Origin: Magnetospirillum sp. 64-120
GTDB lineage: Bacteria > Pseudomonadota > Alphaproteobacteria > Rhodospirillales > Magnetospirillaceae
Assembly (NCBI GenBank): GCA_001898825.1
Contig: MKVK01000014.1
Span: forward strand, 248,001-312,000
Reading direction: 5' to 3'
DNA: 64,000 nucleotides
The notes beneath the pieces were generated by a model, which was not told the DNA's origin, did not search any database, and saw nothing but the letters and a program-made list of their open reading frames with translations. Numbering within the stretch: position 1 is the stretch's first letter; each line of letters starts with the position of its first letter. The translations under genes and the position numbers were made by a program. This document shows, one piece after another, positions 52,375 to 62,659 of the stretch.

Positions 52375-53238
52375 TCACGCCGCCAGGGAGGCCCCTGGCG
52401 CCACCAGGGCCAGGAACTCGCGCATGGCGCGGGTGGGGACGGCGTCGCGATGGCGGATGGCCCAGGTTTCCACATAAGGATCAGCGATGGACAAAGCCGC
52501 CACTTGGCCGGCCAGGTGTGGGCGCTCGACCACGGTACGCGGCAGCAGGCTGACCCCCATGCCGGCGGCGACGCAGCCCAGCAACCCGTCCAGGGTGCCG
52601 AAATCCATCACCTGACGCGGCGGCTCGCCCCGGCGGCGCAGCCAGGCTTCGGTACGGGCGCGATAGGCGCAGCCGGCGCGGAACACCAGCATGGCGTGGG
52701 TGTTGGCCTGTTCGATCGAGGTCACCCCCACCGGCACCGCCAGCACCAACTCCTCGACGAAGACCGGCTGGCCGACGATACGGTCGTGACGCACCGGCCC
52801 GCCGACAAAGGCCAGATCGGCCTGACGGTCCAGCACCGCCTGGGTCATGCTTTCGCTGGTTCCCGTGGACAGGACCAGCCGCACCTTGGGGTAAGCGCCG
52901 GCGAATTGCGCCAAAAGCGGCGGCAGGCGCACGGCGGCGGTGCTTTCCATGGAGGCCAGCCGCAGCACGCCGCCCCGCCCCACCGATTCGTCCACCGCCA
53001 GACGGGCTTCGTCGGACAACGCCAGGATGCGTTCGGCGTAATCGAGCAACACCTCGCCCGCCGGCGTCAGGCGCATGCCGCGCGGTTCGCGCACGAACAA
53101 CGCCGTTCCCAGTTCTTCTTCCAGCTTGCGGATGCGAGCCGACAGGTTGGACGGCACCGAATGAACCGCTTCAGCCGCCGCCGCCATGGAACCGGTGCGG
53201 GCAACGGCGCGGAACATGCGAAGGGCGGCGTGATCCAT
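52375..53238 (-). CDS. LysR-family regulator
   Basis: 287 residues from ATG 53238 (MDHAALRMFRAVARTGSMAA). HTH with EAVHSVPSNLSARIRKLEEE, a CbbR/GltC-like effector domain with LRLASMESTAAVRLPPLL. It is divergent from an MFS transporter with about 100 bp between and probably controls it. Effector unknown. Met at residue -5 of this start is also possible. Confidence 0.92.
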   Translation of the reverse strand: MDHAALRMFRAVARTGSMAAAAEAVHSVPSNLSARIRKLEEELGTALFVREPRGMRLTPAGEVLLDYAERILALSDEARLAVDESVGRGGVLRLASMESTAAVRLPPLLAQFAGAYPKVRLVLSTGTSESMTQAVLDRQADLAFVGGPVRHDRIVGQPVFVEELVLAVPVGVTSIEQANTHAMLVFRAGCAYRARTEAWLRRRGEPPRQVMDFGTLDGLLGCVAAGMGVSLLPRTVVERPHLAGQVAALSIADPYVETWAIRHRDAVPTRAMREFLALVAPGASLAA

Positions 53239-53338
53239 GGCTGCGTTCTCCATATACGAACGATGTGAACATAATTATTCGCTGGTAATGAAGCAAGCCA
53301 AAGGCCACCTTCAGAAAAAACCAAAACCGGAGGCGATG

Positions 53339-54502
53339 ATGTCCCTTGGCCGATTGTTGATGGGTGGATTTTGCGCCTGCGCGGTGTCGCTGGGCCTGGG
53401 GCGCTTCGCCTATACCCCCATCCTGCCGCTGATGGGCATCGACACCCAAAGCGCCGGCTGGCTGGCCGCCAGCAACAACCTGGGCTATCTGATCGGGGCG
53501 CTGTGGGCCAGTTGGGCCCCCAGCGAAAGCGAACGCCACCGCCTGCTGAATTTCGGCCTGGCCCTGGTGGCGGTCAGCCTGGCCGCCATGGCCTGGACCC
53601 GCGATCCCCTGGCCTGGAACCTGATCCGGCTGGCCGCCGGCATCGGCTCGGCCCTGGTGTTCGTGCTGGCCTCGGCCCTGGTGGTACCGCGTCTGGTGCA
53701 GATGGGTCGCGCCAAGTTGTCGGGGCTGCATTTCGGCGGCGTCGGCTTGGGCATCGTCGCCTCGGGCTCGGCCATCGCTTGGGTGGGGTCGTGGGCCGCC
53801 GACACCGGGGCGTGGTGGGCGGCAGGCGCCATTTGCGCCATGCTGTCGGCCACCTCGTTCCTGTGCCTGCGTCATTTGGGCAAGCAGCAAGCCGCCGGCA
53901 CCGCGCCACCGCCCCGGCCGGTGCCGTTTCCGCTGCCCTTGCTGGCGGCGTCCTATTTCTGCGCCGGCTTCGGCTACATCATCACCGGCACCTTCCTGGT
54001 GGTGGTGGTGCGCGCCACGCCGGGATTGCACGATTGGGCCAATTGGGCCTGGGTGGTGGTGGGGCTGGCCGCCATCCCGTCAGCCGCCGCCTGGGGCTGG
54101 GTGGCCGAACACAAGGGTTATGCCCCCGCCCTGGGCGCCGCCCACATCCTGATGACCGCCGGCACCGCCCTGCTGGGCCTGTCCGGCCATCCGGCGGCGG
54201 TGTTCCTGGCGGCACTGCTGTATGGCGGCACCTTCCTGGGCATCGCCGGCATGGCGGTGGCCTTCGGCCGCGCCATCACCCCCGACCACGCGGCGCGGAC
54301 CATGGGAATTCTGACCGTGGGGTTCAGCATCGGCCAGATCGTCGGCCCGGTGGCGGCGGCGAAACTGGCCCAAAGCGGTGGCTGGACGCCGGCTTTGATG
54401 CTGGCGGCGGCGGTCACCCTGGTCGGCGCGCCACTGTTGACCATCGGCGAATTGCGCCGGGTCAGGGCAGCGCGATCACCTGCCCCGCAATCCCAAACGT
54501 GA
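53339..54502 (+). CDS. MFS transporter, YbfB/YjiJ family
   Basis: 387 residues from ATG 53339, which is 5 nt from CGGAGG (the adjacent ATG 53336 is too close). Twelve helices; N-terminal GLGRFAYTPILPLM is the YbfB/YjiJ signature. Substrate unknown. Divergent from LysR. The 3' end overlaps the convergent small-protein gene by 41 bp. Confidence 0.9.
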   Translation: MSLGRLLMGGFCACAVSLGLGRFAYTPILPLMGIDTQSAGWLAASNNLGYLIGALWASWAPSESERHRLLNFGLALVAVSLAAMAWTRDPLAWNLIRLAAGIGSALVFVLASALVVPRLVQMGRAKLSGLHFGGVGLGIVASGSAIAWVGSWAADTGAWWAAGAICAMLSATSFLCLRHLGKQQAAGTAPPPRPVPFPLPLLAASYFCAGFGYIITGTFLVVVVRATPGLHDWANWAWVVVGLAAIPSAAAWGWVAEHKGYAPALGAAHILMTAGTALLGLSGHPAAVFLAALLYGGTFLGIAGMAVAFGRAITPDHAARTMGILTVGFSIGQIVGPVAAAKLAQSGGWTPALMLAAAVTLVGAPLLTIGELRRVRAARSPAPQSQT

Positions 54503-54716
54503 CCATCTTGCCGTCAACATAACCGGTCGAGAACAGCTGACCGTTGCGATATTCCACCGTCATGAAGCTGCAGATCAGCGAGGCGATGGGATTGTCGCGG
54601 CAGGCCTTGGCTTTGCTGGCGACGAAAGCCTGACGATGGGCTTCCTGGGTCGGATTGGTGACGAACAGCCCCAACCCGACCACGACGATACCGACGATGG
54701 ACCACAGCGCTTTCAT
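54462..54716 (-). CDS. Small DUF4359-like protein
   Basis: 84 residues with an N-terminal helix (MKALWSIVGIVVVGLGLFVT) followed by NPTQEAH, then a mature domain with two cysteines. The TNP(S/T)-x-E motif after a hydrophobic segment recalls DUF4359. It abuts the plsY stop and is the last gene of the pyrB-pyrC-plsY run. Function unknown. Confidence 0.65.
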   Translation of the reverse strand: MKALWSIVGIVVVGLGLFVTNPTQEAHRQAFVASKAKACRDNPIASLICSFMTVEYRNGQLFSTGYVDGKMVTFGIAGQVIALP

Positions 54717-55310
54717 CTAGGCCTCTTTCTTCTTGCCGATGCGCGGTTCCTCGCCCTTCAGCAGTCGCTTGATGTTGGCATGGTGACGGATGAATCCCAA
54801 CACCGCCAAACCGGCGGCCATGGCCGCCGTTTCCGGCCCCGAGAAGTAAAAGGCGTAGACCGGCGACAACGCCAAGGCCACCAGGGCCGACAGCGACGAA
54901 ATGCGGAAAACGAAGGCCACCACCAGCCAGGTGGCGCAACAGGCCAGACCGGCGGGCCAGGAACAGGCCATCAGGGTGCCCAACGTCGTCGCCACCCCCT
55001 TGCCGCCCTTGAAGCCCAGCCAGACCGGGAAGTTGTGCCCCAGGACAGCGGCGAAAGCCGCCACCAGCATGGGATCGCGGCCCAACAGGACCAGCGCCGC
55101 CAAGGCGGCGATGGCGCCCTTGCCGCCATCCAGCAGCAGGGTCGCCAGGGCCAAGCCCTTGCGACCGGTGCGCAAGACATTGGTGGCGCCGATATTGCCC
55201 GAGCCGATGGCGCGGATGTCCCCCAGTCCGGCAGCTTTGGTCAACACCAGACCGAAGGGGATGGACCCCAGAAGATAACCGCCGATGGCAGCAACGATCA
55301 GATCAAGCAC
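54717..55310 (-). CDS. plsY: Glycerol-3-phosphate acyltransferase PlsY
   Basis: 197 residues from GTG 55310, which overlaps the pyrC stop and gives the usual family start ([19 protein letters not shown]); ATG 55328 is an alternative. Five helices. The three conserved PlsY motifs are seen: GSIPFG, GSGNIGATNVLRTG and GHNFPVWLGFKGGKGVATT. Uses acyl-phosphate to acylate glycerol-3-phosphate, making lysophosphatidate. Basic C-terminus (KRLLKGEEPRIGKKKEA). Confidence 0.95.
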   Translation of the reverse strand: MLDLIVAAIGGYLLGSIPFGLVLTKAAGLGDIRAIGSGNIGATNVLRTGRKGLALATLLLDGGKGAIAALAALVLLGRDPMLVAAFAAVLGHNFPVWLGFKGGKGVATTLGTLMACSWPAGLACCATWLVVAFVFRISSLSALVALALSPVYAFYFSGPETAAMAAGLAVLGFIRHHANIKRLLKGEEPRIGKKKEA

Positions 55311-56606
55311 AATAGACACTTCTTCCATCGACCACGGTACGCAGGACCACGCCCTGCAACGGACGGCCGTCAAAGGGCGAGTTCTTGGACTTGCTCTTGA
55401 AGGTGGACGGGTCCACCTGCCAGCCGCGCGACGGGTTGAAGACCACCAGATCGGCCGCCGCCCCCACCTTCAGCCGCCCAGCCGCCAACCCCAGCACGCC
55501 GGCCGGCTTGCTGGTCAACAGCGCCAAAGCATCCAGCATGGACATCTGGTCGCCGTGAACCAGGCTTAGGGTGGCGGCCAGCAGGGTTTCCAGGCCGATA
55601 CCGCCGAACTCGGCGGCGGTGAAGGTCTGACGCTTGGCGTCTTCGTCCTGGGGCGCGTGGTCCGACGCCACCGCGTCGATGGTGCCGTCGCGCAGCCCTT
55701 CGATCACCGCCCGGCGGTCGGCTTCGCCGCGCAGCGGCGGCGACAGCTTGGCGAAGGTGCGGTAGTTGTTCACTTCCAGTTCGTTCAAGCAGAAGTAAGG
55801 CGGCGCCGTGTCGCAGGTCACCGACAGGCCGCGGGCCTTGGCCTTGCGGATCACCTCGATGCCTTCGGCGGTGGACACGTGGGCGGCGTGATAACGCCCC
55901 CCGGTCATCGCCACCAGACGCATGTCGCGTTCCAGCATGATCACCTCGGCCTCGGGCGGGATGCCCGACAGGCCCATGCGGGTCGCCTGTTCGCCGGCGT
56001 TCATCACCCCCGACCCGGCCAAGGACGGGTCTTCCGGGTGCTGGACGATCAGCGCGCCGAAATTGGCGGCATAGGAAAGCGCGCGGCGCATGATCTGGGT
56101 GTCGGCGATGGCCTTGATGCCGTCGGTGAAGGCCAGGGCGCCGGCTTCCTGCAGGAAACCCATCTCCGACAGTTCGCGCCCTTCCAGCTTCTTGGTGGCG
56201 GCGGCATAGGGATAAACCTTGGCCAGACCGTTCTTGCGGGCGCGCCGGGCGACGAATTCCACGGTGGCCACTTCGTCGATGATGGGGTCGGTGTTGGGCA
56301 GGCAGACCATCGAGGTCACGCCGCCGGCCACCGCCGCCTCGCCGGCGCTTTTCAGGGTTTCCTTGTGTTCCTCGCCCGGTTCGCGCAACTGCACGCGCAT
56401 GTCCACCAGACCCGGCGCCAGACATTGGCCGGCGCAGTCGATCACCTCGATCCCCGACGGCACGCCGCCCTGGAACAGGCCGGGGCCGACATCGGCGATG
56501 GTTTCGCCATTGGTCAGAAGCGCCCCCTTGGCATCCAGGCCGGTGACCGGGTCCAGCAGGCGGGCGTTGACATAGGCCACAAGGCCACTGGAATTGGGCT
56601 TGGCCA

Positions 56607-56610
<4 letters not shown>
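55303..56610 (-). CDS. pyrC: Dihydroorotase-like protein lacking the HxH zinc ligands
   Basis: 435 residues with the amidohydrolase fold of class I dihydroorotase. The normal D-M-H-x-H zinc motif reads [13 protein letters not shown]: both histidines are replaced (R and Q). The other active-site parts look conserved ([23 protein letters not shown]). Such non-catalytic paralogues next to pyrB support aspartate transcarbamoylase in some bacteria, with the active enzyme encoded elsewhere; that is the likeliest reading. Start ATG 56610 overlaps the pyrB stop. Confidence 0.85.
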
Positions 56611-57557
<947 letters not shown>

Positions 57558-57680
57558 GGTGGCCGAACTATATGGCGGCCTGCATCGGCCCGCAAGACGG
57601 TCAGACAGGGTGCTGGTGTCCCGCCCCAGAACCCCGCACGCGGACTTCTGGGATAAGCAGGCCACTAACCTGTTGAATCA

Positions 57681-57730
57681 TAGGGTTGTTCTGGAACTCA
57701 CAAATTAATGCGCACGTCAGAACAACCCTA
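57681..57730. repeat. 13-bp perfect inverted repeat
   Basis: TAGGGTTGTTCTG (57681-57693) and CAGAACAACCCTA (57718-57730), separated by 24 AT-rich nt. It sits in the divergent region between pyrB and the pseudo-receiver gene, about 124 bp from each start. No T-tract follows. Role unknown: operator, RNA hairpin or element ends. Confidence 0.8.
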
Positions 57731-57857
57731 CCGGGCAGAATCAGTGGATGACCGGATTGCGCGACGCACATATGATGCCATCCTGTACAAAAGTGTGAGG
57801 ACGCGCTAAAGCCCTCCGTCTTTTTGTGGCCATGAACCGGGGTTGCGTGAACGACGT

Positions 57858-58766
57858 ATGCAGGTTTCGCTTGAAAACATAAGGCTGACCATCGCCGATC
57901 CCAACCGTGCGCTTCGCACCGGCCTGAGGGCCGCCATGTTCGCCATGGGGTTCAGGGCGATTTCCGAGACCGGCAGCTACATCAAGCTTCATGACCTGAT
58001 CGAACAGGATTCCGTCGACCTGCTGATCGCCGCCACCGAACTGGAAGGCAACGACGTCGGCTATCTGATCAAGGAAATGCGCGACCAGCGCCTGGGCGGC
58101 AACCCCTTTCCGGTGGTGATCTCGCTGTTAAGCCGGCCCGAACCCGATTACGTCAAGCGCATCATCAACGCCGGCTGCGACGACCTGCTGTTGATGCCCA
58201 TCGCGCCCGACCAGTTGATCCTGCGCATCGAAAAGCTGTTCCACACCAGAAAACCCTTCGTCGTCACCCACGACTACACCGGCCCCGACCGACGGGCCAA
58301 GCAGCGCCAGTTCGACGCTCATTCCGCCCCCATGCTGGAAGTGCCCAACCCGCTGCGGGTGCGGTCGGAAACCGGCATCGACGGCACCCGCCTGCACCGT
58401 ATGATCGACGAGGCGGCGGCGACGCTGAACCGCATGAAGATCGAACGCTACGCGGTGCAGATCGACTGGCTGTCCAACCACATCCACGGCACCATCCGCG
58501 ATTCCAAGGAAGACATGTGGCACGCGCTGCTGCCCCACACGGCGCGACTGGTGCAAGTGTGCGAAGACATGATCCGCCGCATGAAGCGCAGCCCCAGCGA
58601 TGTGCTGTCCGGCCCGGTCACCGAGCTGTTGGACATCGCCCACCGCCTGGAATCGGCGCAGAACGCCATCCGCTTCAGCGAACTGGAACGGCTGAACGCG
58701 CTGTCCAAGAACCTGCTGCGGTCCTTGGGCTCGCCGCGTCCGTTCGTCGCCGCCAAGATCGGCTGA
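57858..58766 (+). CDS. Pseudo-receiver protein with unknown C-terminal domain
   Basis: 302 residues from ATG 57858. Residues about 10-130 have a receiver fold (LTIADPNRALR, PVVISLLSRPEPDYVKRI), but the phosphoacceptor position in VDLLIAATELEGND is Ala and the conserved lysine region reads LLLMPI. Phosphorylation at the usual site is thus unlikely. A YTGPDRRAKQRQ linker leads to a helical domain (about 180-300) with no name I recognise. It ends one base before the topA stop. Confidence 0.82.
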   Translation: MQVSLENIRLTIADPNRALRTGLRAAMFAMGFRAISETGSYIKLHDLIEQDSVDLLIAATELEGNDVGYLIKEMRDQRLGGNPFPVVISLLSRPEPDYVKRIINAGCDDLLLMPIAPDQLILRIEKLFHTRKPFVVTHDYTGPDRRAKQRQFDAHSAPMLEVPNPLRVRSETGIDGTRLHRMIDEAAATLNRMKIERYAVQIDWLSNHIHGTIRDSKEDMWHALLPHTARLVQVCEDMIRRMKRSPSDVLSGPVTELLDIAHRLESAQNAIRFSELERLNALSKNLLRSLGSPRPFVAAKIG

Positions 58767-61433
58767 TCAGGCCTCGGCCTTCTTCGCCACCGCCTTCTTC
58801 TTGGCGGGAGCTTTCTTGGCCGCCGGCTTTTTCGCCGCTGGCTTCTTGGCAGCAGCCTTTTTCGGGGCGTCCGCACCGTCTTCCGTCTTCTTCGCCGCCG
58901 CCTTGCGGGCCGGCTTCTTGGCCGGGGACTTGGCGGCCTTGGCGGCGATCAGCGGCAAAGCCATTTCCAAGGTCACCGCCATGGGGTCGGTGCCCTTGGG
59001 CAGGGTGGCGTGCACGCCGTCACGGGACACATAGGGGCCATAACGACCTTCATGCACGGTCACCGGCTTGCCGTCGTGGTCGCCCAAGGCCTTCAACGGC
59101 GCGGCCGAGGCCTTGCCCTTGGCCTGGGACAGCAGTTCCACCGCCCGGTTCATGCCGATGGTCAGCACGTCGTCATCCTTGGCCAGCGACTTGTAGACGC
59201 CGTCATGCAGCAGATAGGGACCAAAGCGGCCGACGCCGGCCTTGATCATCTTGCGGGTTTCCGGGTGCTCGCCCACGTCACGCGGCAGGGCCAGCAGTTT
59301 CAGGCCGGTCTCCAGGTCGATCTGCGCCGGCTCCAGCCCCTTGTACAGCGACACCCGCTTGGGCTTGGCACCTTCGCCCAATTGCACGTACCAGCCATAA
59401 GGGCCTTTGCGCAGGGTGACAGGCTCGCCGCTGACCGGGCACATGCCCAGTTCCTTGGGACCGTCGGGCAAGGGCTCGCCCCCGCCCTCGCCGCCTTCGC
59501 CGGCCACTGCCAGCGGCCGGGTGTAACGGCATTCGGGATAATTGGCGCAGCCGATGAAGGCACCGAACTTGCCCAGCTTCAACGACAAGCGACCGGCATT
59601 GCAGGCCGGACACAGGCGCGGATCGTGGCCGGTGCCGTCATCGGGGAAGAAATGCGCCCCCAATTCGGCGTCCAGCTTCTCGATGACTTCCGAGACGCGC
59701 AATTCCTTGGTGCCGTCCACGGCACCCTGGAACTGGCGCCAGAAATCTTCCAGAACCTTCTTCCAGTCGATCTTGCCGTCGGAAATCTCGTCCAGCTGGT
59801 TTTCCAGGTCGGCGGTGAAATTGTATTCCACGTAACGGCCGAAATAGCTTTCCAGGAAAGCGGTGACCAGACGGCCGCGATCCTCGGGGATGAAGCGGCG
59901 CTGGTCCAGACGCACGTAATTGCGATCCTGCAGCACGGTCAGGATGGACGCATAGGTGGACGGGCGGCCGATCCCCAGTTCTTCCATGCGCTTGACCAGG
60001 CTGGCTTCGGAAAAGCGCGGCGGCGGCTGGGTGAAATGCTGGTCGGCGCGCACGTCCTGGCGGGCCATGGCATCGCCTTCGTTCACGTCGGGCAGCAGGC
60101 GTTCGTTGTCGTCGTCCTCGGCGCCCGGCGCCGGCTGGTCGTCGCGGTCTTCGCGATAGACCTTCAGGAAGCCTTCGAACACCACCACCGAACCGGTGGC
60201 GCGGAACTGGATTTGACGATCGGCGCTGACCACGTCCACCGCCACCTGATCCAGCTCGGCCGCCGCCATCTGGCTGGCCACCGTGCGCTTCCAGATCAGT
60301 TCATAAAGACGCAGCTGGTCGCGGTCCAGGGTGCGGGCCAACTGGTCCGGGCGCCGGAACAGGTCGGTGGGGCGGATACATTCGTGCGCTTCCTGGGCGT
60401 TCTTGGCCTTGGTCTTGTAAAGACGCGGCGCGCCCGGCACGTAATCACGGCCGAAATCCTTGGCGATCAGGTCGCGGGTGGCGGCGATGGCCTCGGCCGC
60501 CATCTGCACGCCGTCGGTACGCATATAGGTGATCAGACCCACCGTCTCGCCACCGATGTCGACGCCTTCATACAGGCGCTGGGCCAGTTGCATGGTCTTT
60601 TGGGCACCGAAATGCAGCTTGCGGCTGGCTTCCTGCTGAAGCGTCGAGGTGGTGAAGGGCGCATAGGGATTGCGCTTGGCCTTCTTGCGCTCGACCGCGC
60701 CGACGCTGAAGCTGGCGCCCAGGATGGCGGCCTTGGCCGCCTGGGCCGCGGCTTCGTCGGGCAGCGCGAACTTGTCCAGCTTGGCGCCGCCCAAATGGGT
60801 CAGGCCGGCGGTGATCATCGCCCCCTTGGGGGTCAGGAAATCGGCGGCGACCGTCCAGTATTCCTGGCTCTTGAAATTCTCGATCTCGGTTTCGCGTTCG
60901 CAGATCAGACGCAGCGCCACCGATTGCACACGCCCCGCCGAACGCGAGCCCGGCAGCTTGCGCCACAGCACAGGGCTCAGGGTGAAGCCCACCAGATAGT
61001 CCAAGGCGCGACGGGCCAGATAGGCGTCCACCAGATCCTGGTCCACGTCACGCGGATTGCGCATGGCCTCGGTGACCGCCGACTTGGTGATCTCGTTGAA
61101 CACCACGCGCTTGACGTCCTTGCCCTTCAAGACGCCGCGATCGTTCAGCACCGACTGCACGTGCCAGGAAATGGCTTCCCCTTCGCGATCCGGGTCAGTG
61201 GCCAGGAACAGTTTGTCGGCCTTCTTGACCGCTTGGGCGATTTCCTTGATCTGACGTTCCGACTTGCCGTCGGCTTCCCAATCCATGGCGAAGCCGTCGT
61301 CGGGACGAACGGAACCGTCCTTGGCGGGCAGATCGCGGATATGGCCATAGGACGCCAACACCTGGAAATCCGAACCAAGATACTTGTTGATGGTCTTGGC
61401 TTTGGCGGGGGATTCGACGACGACGACCTTCAT
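58767..61433 (-). CDS. topA: DNA topoisomerase I
   Basis: 888 residues from ATG 61433 (MKVVVVESPAKAKTINKYLG). TOPRIM domain, the active-site tyrosine in GLITYMRTDGVQ (about residue 315), one zinc finger with CPACNAGRL and CANYPECRY near 600, then TopoI C-terminal repeats. The last ~50 residues are a Lys/Ala/Pro tail (KKPAAKKPAAKKAPAKKKA). Relaxes negative supercoils. 46 bp downstream of dprA on the same strand, a common alphaproteobacterial pairing. Confidence 0.97.
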   Translation of the reverse strand: MKVVVVESPAKAKTINKYLGSDFQVLASYGHIRDLPAKDGSVRPDDGFAMDWEADGKSERQIKEIAQAVKKADKLFLATDPDREGEAISWHVQSVLNDRGVLKGKDVKRVVFNEITKSAVTEAMRNPRDVDQDLVDAYLARRALDYLVGFTLSPVLWRKLPGSRSAGRVQSVALRLICERETEIENFKSQEYWTVAADFLTPKGAMITAGLTHLGGAKLDKFALPDEAAAQAAKAAILGASFSVGAVERKKAKRNPYAPFTTSTLQQEASRKLHFGAQKTMQLAQRLYEGVDIGGETVGLITYMRTDGVQMAAEAIAATRDLIAKDFGRDYVPGAPRLYKTKAKNAQEAHECIRPTDLFRRPDQLARTLDRDQLRLYELIWKRTVASQMAAAELDQVAVDVVSADRQIQFRATGSVVVFEGFLKVYREDRDDQPAPGAEDDDNERLLPDVNEGDAMARQDVRADQHFTQPPPRFSEASLVKRMEELGIGRPSTYASILTVLQDRNYVRLDQRRFIPEDRGRLVTAFLESYFGRYVEYNFTADLENQLDEISDGKIDWKKVLEDFWRQFQGAVDGTKELRVSEVIEKLDAELGAHFFPDDGTGHDPRLCPACNAGRLSLKLGKFGAFIGCANYPECRYTRPLAVAGEGGEGGGEPLPDGPKELGMCPVSGEPVTLRKGPYGWYVQLGEGAKPKRVSLYKGLEPAQIDLETGLKLLALPRDVGEHPETRKMIKAGVGRFGPYLLHDGVYKSLAKDDDVLTIGMNRAVELLSQAKGKASAAPLKALGDHDGKPVTVHEGRYGPYVSRDGVHATLPKGTDPMAVTLEMALPLIAAKAAKSPAKKPARKAAAKKTEDGADAPKKAAAKKPAAKKPAAKKAPAKKKAVAKKAEA

Positions 61434-61479
61434 CCGGACCCAATATGCAAGAAACGGGAATGGGTGACCTTGGCCTTTG

Positions 61480-62610
61480 TCAGCCCGCCGCCAGCAACGC
61501 CACCTGTTGACCAGGAAGCCGTTCCAGTCGGCCGGCCAGCTCGAGTTCAAGCAGGACCATGGACACCACGGAAGCAGACAATTGGCATTCGCGGATCAGC
61601 AAGTCAACCGCAACCGGCATTGGACCCAGGCTTTCCAGCACCAACGCGCGGGCGCGGGCGAGGAGGTTTTCGTCCAAAGCCGCCTGCGGGGCGGTGGTGA
61701 AGGGGACGGACCGGTCCTCGGCCAGCGGTCGGCGCAACAGGTCGAACACCACCCGGGTGACGTCGGCGGCGGTTTCGGTCAGGGTGGCGCCATGGCGGAT
61801 CAGGTCGTTGGGGCCTTGGGCGCGGGGGTCCATGGGATGGCCGGGCACCGCGAACACCTCGCGTCCCTGGTCGGCGGCCATCCGCGCGGTGATCAGCGAT
61901 CCCGACTTCAGGTTGGCTTCCACCACCACCACGCCCAAGGCCATGCCCGAGACGATGCGGTTGCGGCGGGGGAAATGGCTGGCCTGGGGCTGGGTGCCGG
62001 GCGGCATTTCCGACACCGCGCAGCCCATGGCGACGACGTCGTCGAACAGACGCTGGTTTTCCGGCGGATAGACCACGTCCAGACCGCCGGCCATCACCGC
62101 CACCGTCCCCGACGGCAACGAGCCTTCGTGGGCGGCGGTGTCGATGCCGCGCGCCAGACCCGACACCACCACCAGATCGTCACGCCCCAATTCGGCCGCC
62201 ATGCGCCGGGTCAGGTTGCGGCCGTTGACCGAGGCGTTGCGGGCGCCGACCATGGCGATCATCGACTTGGTCAGCAAGGACGCGTTGCCCAGGGCGTACA
62301 GCACCGGCGGCGCGTCGTCGGTGGCGGCCAGCAGGCGGGGATAGCCCGGCTCGCACCCGGCCAGGATGGTGCAGCCCAAGTTTCGCGCCGCGTCCATCTC
62401 GGCCTGGGCTTGGGATTTGGGGCAGACGACGATGGGCCGCGCCCGACCGCCGCGCCGCGCCAGTTCCGGCAGTTCCGCCAAGGCGCGCGCCGCGCTGCCA
62501 TAGCGTTCCAGCAAACGCAAGAAGGTGCGCGGCCCGACATTTTCACTGCGGATCAACCGCAGCCAGTCAAGACGCTCGGAATCGGAAAGGGGGCGGATGT
62601 CACCGAACAT
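61480..62610 (-). CDS. dprA: DNA-processing protein DprA
   Basis: 376 residues from ATG 62610 (GTG 62619 is possible); AAGG lies upstream. SAM-like N-terminus, the Rossmann core with AMVGARNASVNG, VVSGLARGIDTAAHEG and FPRRNRIVSGMALG, and a C-terminal winged helix (about 305-370). Loads RecA on incoming single-stranded DNA during transformation; widely conserved also in non-competent bacteria. In an operon with topA. Confidence 0.96.
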   Translation of the reverse strand: MFGDIRPLSDSERLDWLRLIRSENVGPRTFLRLLERYGSAARALAELPELARRGGRARPIVVCPKSQAQAEMDAARNLGCTILAGCEPGYPRLLAATDDAPPVLYALGNASLLTKSMIAMVGARNASVNGRNLTRRMAAELGRDDLVVVSGLARGIDTAAHEGSLPSGTVAVMAGGLDVVYPPENQRLFDDVVAMGCAVSEMPPGTQPQASHFPRRNRIVSGMALGVVVVEANLKSGSLITARMAADQGREVFAVPGHPMDPRAQGPNDLIRHGATLTETAADVTRVVFDLLRRPLAEDRSVPFTTAPQAALDENLLARARALVLESLGPMPVAVDLLIRECQLSASVVSMVLLELELAGRLERLPGQQVALLAAG

Positions 62611-62659
62611 GGGCGACACCTTCCCTTATTGCATGCAAACGGTCAAGACAGCACAGCCG

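Noticed and set aside
57558..57680. Chromosome dimer resolution (dif-like) site
   Set aside because: The inverted repeat next to it has a 24-nt spacer and no resemblance to the 28-bp XerCD site.
59010..61700. Very long open frame antisense to topA (about 900 codons)
   Set aside because: High-GC codon bias on the topA strand leaves the antisense frame open; its translation is low-complexity His/Gln/Gly-rich with no domain.
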